Below, in pieces: positions 14,073-20,462 of a stretch of 21,953 nt of DNA. The DNA lies in NCBI GenBank assembly GCA_937951695.1, contig CALFBL010000396.1, positions 1 through 21,953 on the forward strand, written 5' to 3'. Positions within the stretch are counted from its first letter, which is position 1, and the number at the start of each line of letters is the position of its first letter. This DNA is from an uncultured Granulosicoccaceae bacterium. GTDB lineage: Bacteria > Pseudomonadota > Gammaproteobacteria > Granulosicoccales > Granulosicoccaceae. Under the pieces are notes generated by a model. It searched no databases. It had not been told where the DNA came from and saw nothing but the letters and a program-made list of their open reading frames with translations. The position numbers and the translations under genes were made by a program.

Positions 14073-15083
14073 ATGGAAATGGATCGATTAAACAAGCGGT
14101 TGGGTGCTGGACTTTTCGTTGCAGGCCTGATGGCGATGAGTGCCGGGTGTTCTATTGCGAGCAAAAACGCAAACGGTGGGGTGGATTCAGTGCCCAACTA
14201 TGAGCTGATTGCGGAGAACATGCTGGATGTGCTTGCCGCCGATGAGCGTCTGCACTACACCAACACTACCTTTCAGATTACTCAGCCAGAAACGCCATTT
14301 GCCGAAGCGCTCTACAACCAGTTGAACGAGCGAGGCTACGGTGTCCAGCTGGTGTCCGGTGATGTTGGAGCAAACTTTATCCGCTATGAGGCGAGGCCTT
14401 TGGAAACCGATCAAGGCACCGTTGAGCTGTACTCGATGAGTGTGAGGGACGTCACTGTCGAACGACAGTACTGGGTGATGGATGGCAAGAGTGTGCCAAC
14501 CTCTCCTGTCACCTTGACCACCGATGTCGTTCGTGAGGTGGATCTGGATGATCGGTTGTTCGAGGCTGAACTCGACCCTGAGATTTCGCGGGTGGTCTAC
14601 GTCGACACCGGGGCGCCCGAGGTGGTGCTCATCAATAAACCTGCGCCGGTCGCTGAGGGCTTTGTTAATACCCCATCAGAGCCTGTTCGTCTGCGCAACG
14701 TGTACGACATTCGCAAAAGTAACTTTGCCTCGGTGTTTAAGCAGTACAACAATGTATCCCGTGTCACTTTAGTGTTTGGAAACGATTCGCTGACTCTGGG
14801 CAATCGCAACCGAGCGATTCTCCACAAGCTTGCCAGGGAAATCAATCCCGAGACCGACATTATCTCCATCATTGGCTGCAGTCATGGCAACACCGCCTTA
14901 CAGAGCGGGAATCAGTTGTTAGCAGAAGGCCGGGCACAGCGGGTCACCGAATCGTTGATGTTCGCTGGTGTAAAACCTGATCTGATCATGGATGAAGCGT
15001 GCTGGGCAGAGGGCTATTGGGATGATGTGGCTCCCCGTCGCGGTGTTCTTGTCACCCACAAACGTTTAAAAGGCGAGAGTTAG
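14073..15083 (+). CDS. Lipoprotein with degenerate OmpA-like C-terminus (paralogue 2)
   Basis: Predicted lipoprotein of 336 residues with lipobox M-S-A-G-C (Cys26). It repeats the architecture of its neighbour: an N-terminal domain with P-F-A-E-A-L-Y-N-Q-L-N-E-R-G-Y-G-V-Q, a shared R-x-Y-x-V-x-D-G-x-x-V-P-x-S-P region near 131–145, and an OmpA-like C-terminus with V-T-L-V-F, I-I-G-C-S-H-G and E-G-R-A-Q-R-V. Its two other cysteines are Cys269 and Cys310, 41 residues apart as in paralogue 1. The helix signature (R-A-Q-R-V near 287–291) is closer to real OmpA domains than in paralogue 1. GTG 14058 and ATG 14079 are alternative starts. A thioredoxin-like gene follows after 16 nt. Confidence 0.73.
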   Translation: MEMDRLNKRLGAGLFVAGLMAMSAGCSIASKNANGGVDSVPNYELIAENMLDVLAADERLHYTNTTFQITQPETPFAEALYNQLNERGYGVQLVSGDVGANFIRYEARPLETDQGTVELYSMSVRDVTVERQYWVMDGKSVPTSPVTLTTDVVREVDLDDRLFEAELDPEISRVVYVDTGAPEVVLINKPAPVAEGFVNTPSEPVRLRNVYDIRKSNFASVFKQYNNVSRVTLVFGNDSLTLGNRNRAILHKLAREINPETDIISIIGCSHGNTALQSGNQLLAEGRAQRVTESLMFAGVKPDLIMDEACWAEGYWDDVAPRRGVLVTHKRLKGES

Positions 15084-15099
15084 GAATCCGGAGGCTACA

Positions 15100-15624
15100 G
15101 TGCGTACTGCGATAAAAGCCGTCGTTCTATGTGCAAGCCTTGCGTTTACGGCGGCGGTGTCAGCCATCGATCTGGTGAGCACCAAAGGGCAAGTAGCCCG
15201 GTTGGGGCCGGTGTTGGCCTCCACAAACTGGACCTTGGTGATGCTATGGGCACACGACTGCGTACCGTGTGAACGTCAAAAGCCGATGATTGAAAAATTT
15301 CATACCGATACCTTCAAACGCGGTGTGAAAGTAGTCGGTGTGTCGACTGACGCGACTGCATTGCGGGATAAAGCGGAAAAAATCTATCGCGCTACCCGCA
15401 CCAGCTTTGATACTTACTACTTTGAAGGCACAAATTTTAAAACCGATTTTCTCGCCTTCACCGGACAGGACTTTCTTGGCACACCCACTTATATGGTGTT
15501 CGATCCTGACGGTATTCTCAAGGTGATGCATACCGGGTCGGTGACACGCGGGATGCTCGATGAACTGTTCAAGCCGATGTTGAAAGAGCGGGTGTTTACC
15601 CCTTCGGTGGATATCCTGCAGTAG
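15100..15624 (+). CDS. Periplasmic thioredoxin-like (TlpA-type) protein
   Basis: Predicted secreted oxidoreductase of 174 residues. The signal peptide is about 1–22 (A-V-S-A site) with no lipobox. The thioredoxin fold is recognisable: strand W-T-L-V-M-L-W-A, redox motif Cys54-Val-Pro-Cys57, V-V-G-V-S-T-D strand, and G-T-P-T-Y-M-V-F-D-P-D-G with the cis-proline at 129. That set is typical of TlpA/ResA-like reductases rather than DsbA. The GTG start has GGAGG about 6 nt upstream. It is third in an operon with the two cysteine-pair lipoproteins, which are plausible substrates; this is inference. It converges with the glutamate-synthase-like gene. Confidence 0.85.
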   Translation: MRTAIKAVVLCASLAFTAAVSAIDLVSTKGQVARLGPVLASTNWTLVMLWAHDCVPCERQKPMIEKFHTDTFKRGVKVVGVSTDATALRDKAEKIYRATRTSFDTYYFEGTNFKTDFLAFTGQDFLGTPTYMVFDPDGILKVMHTGSVTRGMLDELFKPMLKERVFTPSVDILQ

Positions 15625-15643
15625 CGAAGATGACGTTGTGCCC

Positions 15644-15674
15644 CGTCAGGCCGATGCATCGCACCAGCCTGACG
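15644..15674. terminator. Perfect inverted repeat between convergent genes
   Basis: An 8-bp arm CGTCAGGC pairs perfectly with GCCTGACG across a 15-nt loop that itself contains the palindrome GATGCATC. It lies between the stops of the thioredoxin-like gene and the glutamate-synthase-like gene and probably terminates both, although a T-run is lacking. Its CGTCAG/CTGACG core also occurs in the repeat at 12151–12196. Confidence 0.5.
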
Positions 15675-15698
15675 AATTCATTCAACAGTCGCGGCGCA

Positions 15699-17282
15699 CT
15701 AGAAGCGCGTCGCGGTGGCCAGTTCATAATCCTTCTGCCAGGGCTCAGGTCGACATTGATCATCAAGTAAACAACCGGGATCGATCGTTGGATAAAGGTC
15801 TGCGTAGGTGGTCAATTCACTGCCGTGCACACGGTGCTGAATGTGGCGCGCATCCAGCTCCTCAACCCCATTCAAACCTGCAGCGCCAGCCAGTTCCACC
15901 AGATTTTTAACCGTTTCACGGTGAAAGTTGGCCACGCGTTGCTTCTTATCAGACACCACCAACGCCTTCTGACGTTCTGAGTTAGTGGTGGCAATGCCAG
16001 TTGGGCAGCGATCGGTGTTGCACGAACGTGCTTGGATACAACCCAAAGACAACATAAAGGCGCGTGCGCAATTCACCGTGTCTGCCCCCAACGCCATCGC
16101 TCGAACGATGTGAAAGGCGGAGAACATTTTCCCCGAGGCGATGATGCGCATTCGATCGCGCAGACCAAAGCCGATGAGGGTGTTGTGCACATAAATAAGC
16201 CCATCACGCAGCGGGGTGCCAACCGAATTGGTGAACTCCGCCGGCGCCGCTCCCGTGCCCCCTTCGCCGCCATCGACGGTAATGAAATCGGGGGTGATGT
16301 CGGACTCAATCATCGCTTTGCAGATGCTGAGGAATTCATGCTTGTTGCCTAAGCATAATTTAAATCCAATTGGCTTGCCGCCGGAGAGCTCACGCAGCTT
16401 TTGCACAAAGTGCATCAGTTCAAGCGGTGTGGAAAAGGCAGAATGGGCGGCAGGTGACAACACCGACTCACCCATGGGTACGTGACGTATGCGGGCAATC
16501 TCTTCGGTGACTTTAGCCGCTGGTAACAGGCCGCCGTGGCCGGGCTTGGCACCCTGGGAGAGTTTGATTTCAATCATCTTGACTTCATCGCGCGAGGCAT
16601 TCTTGGCGAACAAGTCCGAATCAAACCCGCCTTCTTTCTTGCGGCAGCCAAAATAGCCGGTGCCAATTTGCCAGATCACATCAGCGCCCTGTGACAGATG
16701 AGCATCGCTCAAACCGCCTTCGCCGGTGTTGTGGGCGAAACCGCCAATCTTTGCGCCACCGTTAAGCGCTTTAACAGCGTTTGCACTTAAGGCACCATAG
16801 CTCATGGCCGAGATGTTAAGCACCGACGCATCGTACGGTTGGCTGCACTGCCCCCCGCCAAACGTGACCCGTGGGTCCATGTCTTCGAGGTGCTTGGGAT
16901 TCATCGAATGGTTTATCCACTCATAGCCGTCACGATTCACGTCCATGATGGTGCCAAAGGGGCGAGTGTCGCGACTGTTTTTGGCGCGTTGATACACCAG
17001 CGCACGATATTCTCTTGCGATGGGACGCCCGTTCAGTTCGTCTTCAACAAAGTACTGCTGAATTTCAGGGCGTACGGTTTCGAACCAATAACGCATACGT
17101 CCTAGCAGTGGATAGAGCCTGCGAATTGCGTGCTTTTCCTGATACATGTCGTAGACGCCCAATCCGATCAGGGGCAGCACGACGAGGAATGCGCACAGCA
17201 TAGGCGTCCAGAAAAACGATATCACCACAATCGCAAGGCTTAGCGCGATTGAGCCGTAAACAAAGATTTGTCTCACGGTCAT
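15699..17282 (-). CDS. Membrane-anchored FMN-binding glutamate-synthase-like protein
   Basis: Protein of 527 residues that resembles only the central FMN/Fe-S domain of the glutamate synthase large subunit and lacks the amidotransferase part. Two N-terminal hydrophobic helices (about 5–22 and 27–45) anchor it in the inner membrane. The barrel shows G-G-A-K-I-G-G near 175–181, I-K-L-S-Q-G-A-K-P-G-H-G-G at 239–251 and V-D-G-G-E-G-G-T-G-A-A-P at 336–347. Cys415, Cys421 and Cys426 form the C-x5-C-x4-C-P-T-G motif that holds a [3Fe-4S] cluster. Without a glutaminase domain it cannot be a complete glutamate synthase; the substrate of these stand-alone proteins is not established. GAGGA lies about 12 nt before the ATG. 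It diverges from mutY across 49 nt. Confidence 0.9.
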   Translation of the reverse strand: MTVRQIFVYGSIALSLAIVVISFFWTPMLCAFLVVLPLIGLGVYDMYQEKHAIRRLYPLLGRMRYWFETVRPEIQQYFVEDELNGRPIAREYRALVYQRAKNSRDTRPFGTIMDVNRDGYEWINHSMNPKHLEDMDPRVTFGGGQCSQPYDASVLNISAMSYGALSANAVKALNGGAKIGGFAHNTGEGGLSDAHLSQGADVIWQIGTGYFGCRKKEGGFDSDLFAKNASRDEVKMIEIKLSQGAKPGHGGLLPAAKVTEEIARIRHVPMGESVLSPAAHSAFSTPLELMHFVQKLRELSGGKPIGFKLCLGNKHEFLSICKAMIESDITPDFITVDGGEGGTGAAPAEFTNSVGTPLRDGLIYVHNTLIGFGLRDRMRIIASGKMFSAFHIVRAMALGADTVNCARAFMLSLGCIQARSCNTDRCPTGIATTNSERQKALVVSDKKQRVANFHRETVKNLVELAGAAGLNGVEELDARHIQHRVHGSELTTYADLYPTIDPGCLLDDQCRPEPWQKDYELATATRF

Positions 17283-17331
17283 GGTTGAATGGCATCCTCG
17301 GTCGTTGAATGGGAGAGCTATACTACCGCGT

Positions 17332-18426
17332 ATGAACCGAGCCAGCATTGACCAACGCGTACTTCTTTGGTTCGAGAAGTCGGGCCGAACGCATCTGCCC
17401 TGGCAACAGGACCCAACGCCTTACCGGGTTTGGGTCTCTGAAATCATGTTGCAGCAAACACAGGTCGCCACCGTCATTCCTTATTATGAAAAGTTTATGG
17501 CGCGCTTTGCGACGCTGGAATCGCTGGCGACAGCCCCCATCGACGATGTCTTATCGCACTGGTCAGGGCTGGGTTATTACGCCCGTGCCCGCAATCTGCA
17601 TCGCTGCGCAATGCTCGTGTTCCGCCAGCACAACGGGCATATGCCCGATACACTGGAAGATTTGCAAGCGCTACCGGGTATCGGGCGCTCTACGGCTGGC
17701 GCGATTTTGAGTCTATCGCAAGGTATCCCGCAACCGATACTCGATGGCAACGTCAAACGCGTGTTGGCACGTCATCAGGCCGTGGCGGGATGGCCGGGAC
17801 AAAGTAAGGTGCTAAAACGGTTGTGGGAGATAGCCGAAGAGCTCACCCCCAGCCAGCGCTGCGGGGAGTTCAACCAAGCCATGATGGATTTGGGGGCCAC
17901 GCTGTGCACGCGCAGCAAACCCGATTGCCCCCGCTGCCCCTTGGCCGATGATTGTCAGGGGCTTGCCACGGGTGACCCGACGCAGTTTCCGGGGAAGAAA
18001 CCCAAGCAAGAGAAGCCGGTGAAATCAACGATCATGCTGCTGATAAAAAACGAATCGGGTGAGACTTTACTGGAGCGGCGGCCGCCGTCCGGTATCTGGG
18101 GTGGGCTGTGGAGCTTGCCGGAAGTGAGACCGGGTGATGGGAACGAGACGGCGGAAACACCGTCAGTTGAACGTGCGATCGAGACGTCAAGCCCGGACAT
18201 TCCCGCGTCGGTGGCGGCTGCCCAATCGGTGGTGCGCTTTCGGCACACCTTCAGCCACTACCATCTGGACATCGATGTACGCGAAATGCAGGGTGCGCAT
18301 CACAAGGCGGATGCGGTTAGTGAGACAAGCGATTGCGTGTGGTGGGATACTAGCCAGAAGTTGCCCGGGGGCATAGCCGCCCCCATTGCAAAAATACTAA
18401 CGAAATCGTTCGGAGATTTATTGTGA
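17332..18426 (+). CDS. mutY: A/G-specific adenine glycosylase MutY
   Basis: DNA repair enzyme that removes adenine paired with 8-oxoguanine; 364 residues. With this start the key residues fall exactly on the E. coli numbers: catalytic Glu37 (S-E-I-M-L-Q-Q-T) and Asp138 (I-L-D-G-N-V-K-R), and the [4Fe-4S] cysteines 192, 199, 202 and 208. The helix-hairpin-helix reads L-P-G-I-G-R-S-T-A-G-A-I. The C-terminal NUDIX-like domain, which recognises 8-oxoguanine, carries L-L-E-R-R-P-P-S-G-I-W-G-G-L-W and F-S-H-Y-H-L. An insertion of about 25 Glu/Thr/Ser-rich residues lies inside that domain near 275–300. It overlaps yggX by 4 nt. Confidence 0.98.
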   Translation: MNRASIDQRVLLWFEKSGRTHLPWQQDPTPYRVWVSEIMLQQTQVATVIPYYEKFMARFATLESLATAPIDDVLSHWSGLGYYARARNLHRCAMLVFRQHNGHMPDTLEDLQALPGIGRSTAGAILSLSQGIPQPILDGNVKRVLARHQAVAGWPGQSKVLKRLWEIAEELTPSQRCGEFNQAMMDLGATLCTRSKPDCPRCPLADDCQGLATGDPTQFPGKKPKQEKPVKSTIMLLIKNESGETLLERRPPSGIWGGLWSLPEVRPGDGNETAETPSVERAIETSSPDIPASVAAAQSVVRFRHTFSHYHLDIDVREMQGAHHKADAVSETSDCVWWDTSQKLPGGIAAPIAKILTKSFGDLL

Positions 18427-18695
18427 CCAGACTGGTGCAGTGTGCCAAGCTCGGAAAAGAGGCCCCCGGTCTCGAGCGCCCGACCTACCCGGGGGAATTG
18501 GGTAAGAGGATTTGGCTGAACATCTCGCAAGAGGGCTGGGACGCATGGGTATCACACCAAACCATGCTGATTAACGAATACCGCTTGACGCCGGTAGATC
18601 CCAAAGCCCGCAAGTTTCTGGAAGAAGAGATGGAGAAGTTTCTGTTCACGGGAGAGGTCACTCCAATATCGGGTTATGTTCCCCCCGAAAGCTAG
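18423..18695 (+). CDS. yggX: Probable Fe(2+)-trafficking protein YggX
   Basis: Small cytoplasmic protein of 90 residues with the YggX hallmarks: L-V-Q-C-A-K-L with Cys7, G-L-E-R-P-T-Y-P-G-E-L-G, and W-V-S-H-Q-T-M-L-I-N-E-Y. The family protects iron-sulfur enzymes from oxidative damage and may carry labile iron. The GTG start overlaps the mutY stop (G-T-G-A), with GGAG about 8 nt upstream, so translation is coupled. The pairing is functionally sensible because MutY needs an Fe-S cluster and counters oxidative lesions; the linkage is common in gammaproteobacteria. Confidence 0.97.
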   Translation: MTRLVQCAKLGKEAPGLERPTYPGELGKRIWLNISQEGWDAWVSHQTMLINEYRLTPVDPKARKFLEEEMEKFLFTGEVTPISGYVPPES

Positions 18696-18716
18696 GATTG
18701 TTGGGTCATTTCTACC

Positions 18717-20459
18717 GTGAAGGGCCCCCTCATTGGCATCGATCTGGGCACCACCAACAGCCTGATTGCTGTGTGGCGTGCCGGTGATGAGGGCGACGAT
18801 GACAAACCTTGCGCAGAGCTCATCCCCAACAGCGCAGGCCAGGTGCTTACTCCCAGTGCGGTCAGCATCGATGACGATGGCGATGTCCTGATCGGGGATG
18901 CGGCTGCGCAACGTCGGGTAGGCCACGCCGATGTTACCTGCACCGAGTTCAAGCGCGATATGGGCAGCACGCGCATCTATCGATTAGGCTCCCGAAGCTT
19001 TACCCCCGAACAGCTCTCGGCGTTGATTCTGACATCCCTTAAAAAAGACGCCGAGGTGTTTTTGGGTGAAGCCGTCACCCACGCGGTCATCAGCGTGCCC
19101 GCCTACTTCAACGATACCCAACGTAACGCCACCATTGCAGCGGCACGCCTAGCCGAGTTACATGTCACCCGATTGGTTAACGAGCCCACGGCAGCGGCGA
19201 TCGCTTATGGGCTTGCCATTGATGGTGAAAATGATGGCCCATCGTCCACGCTGGTGTTTGATCTGGGCGGTGGAACCTTTGATATTTCGGTGGTCGAGCA
19301 GTTCGACGGGGTGATAGAAATTAAAGCCTCCACCGGTGACAACTATCTGGGCGGTGAGGACTTTACCCAAGCCATTGCCATGGCGCTGGCCTTGAAGCTC
19401 GATATACCCGAAGCGCAGTGGGCCATTCTCGACCCAGGCGAACGCGCGCACTTTATCAGCGCTGCAGAACGACTCAAACACGCCTTGTCCGACACCAACA
19501 AGGCCGAGGCGCGCGTGCAATACCAGAACGAAACACACGAATTCACCTTCACTGAAAAAGACTTTGAAAAAGCGGTAGAACCGTTACTGGAACGCATCCG
19601 GCGACCAGTAAAGATGGCGCTCAGAGATGCACGGCTCGAACCTGAAAAGCTCGATAACATCGTGCTCGTGGGCGGCAGTACCCGCATGCCCATTGCCCGC
19701 AAGCTGGTGGCGCGGTTGTTTGGTCGTTTCCCCGAAACTAACGTCGACCCAGATAAAGCCATTGCGCTGGGGGCAGCAACGCAGGCGGCGTTGTTGGCAC
19801 GAGATGTCACACTTGATGAGGTGCTACTCACCGATGTGTCCCCCTTTACGCTCGGGGTGGCCATCAGTAATTACAACTCAACCGGTCAGTTAGTACAAGG
19901 GGTGTTCTCGCCCATCATTGAGCGCAACACGATCATTCCCGCCAGCCGTGAAGCCAGCTACACCACGGTTGAAGACAATCAGTCTGAGATCGAGCTGGAA
20001 GTCTTTCAGGGTGAGCACCGCTTTGTACGCGACAACGTCAAGCTGGGGGAGATCAGTGTCCCCATTCCGAAAAAAGCTGCCCGCAAAGTTGCGATTGTCG
20101 TGCGGTTCAGTTACGACGCCTCGGGCATGTTGGAAGTGGACGTTGCCGTGGACGGTAGCGAAGATCACGTTACGCTGACGCTACTGGGCAATGCGGCTCG
20201 GCTCGATGAAGCGGAACTTGCCGAGCGCAAAGCTGAGCTGCTGAAGTTAAAAATCCACCCCCGAGATGACTTACCCAATCGGGCCGTGATGGAACGCGCC
20301 GATCGCTTGTACGCTGAGCTCAAAGGCAGTAACCGCGAACAGATCGGGGAAGCCATGAACGACTTTGCGGCCGTGCTCGAATCCCAAGATACCGATCGGA
20401 TACAGCAGGAGCGCATTCAGTTTGAAACCTGGCTGAACGGCGTGGAATCCAGACTGTAG
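18717..20459 (+). CDS. hscC: Hsp70-family chaperone HscC
   Basis: Cytoplasmic Hsp70 of 580 residues, shorter than DnaK (638) and nearer HscC (about 556). ATPase signatures are intact: G-I-D-L-G-T-T-N-S at 7–15, V-P-A-Y-F-N-D at 127–133, N-E-P-T-A-A-A-I-A-Y-G at 155–165, F-D-L-G-G-G-T-F-D at 181–189 and V-G-G-S-T-R-M-P at 318–325. The substrate-binding region starts near D-V-S-P-F-T-L-G-V (373–381). The C-terminal lid is short and lacks the DnaK E-E-V-D-like tail. The GTG start is 21 nt after yggX and has only a weak ribosome-binding site. A J-domain-like gene starts 3 nt after the stop, matching the E. coli arrangement in which hscC neighbours djlB/djlC. Substrates unknown. Confidence 0.93.
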   Translation: MKGPLIGIDLGTTNSLIAVWRAGDEGDDDKPCAELIPNSAGQVLTPSAVSIDDDGDVLIGDAAAQRRVGHADVTCTEFKRDMGSTRIYRLGSRSFTPEQLSALILTSLKKDAEVFLGEAVTHAVISVPAYFNDTQRNATIAAARLAELHVTRLVNEPTAAAIAYGLAIDGENDGPSSTLVFDLGGGTFDISVVEQFDGVIEIKASTGDNYLGGEDFTQAIAMALALKLDIPEAQWAILDPGERAHFISAAERLKHALSDTNKAEARVQYQNETHEFTFTEKDFEKAVEPLLERIRRPVKMALRDARLEPEKLDNIVLVGGSTRMPIARKLVARLFGRFPETNVDPDKAIALGAATQAALLARDVTLDEVLLTDVSPFTLGVAISNYNSTGQLVQGVFSPIIERNTIIPASREASYTTVEDNQSEIELEVFQGEHRFVRDNVKLGEISVPIPKKAARKVAIVVRFSYDASGMLEVDVAVDGSEDHVTLTLLGNAARLDEAELAERKAELLKLKIHPRDDLPNRAVMERADRLYAELKGSNREQIGEAMNDFAAVLESQDTDRIQQERIQFETWLNGVESRL

Positions 20460-20462
20460 CCA

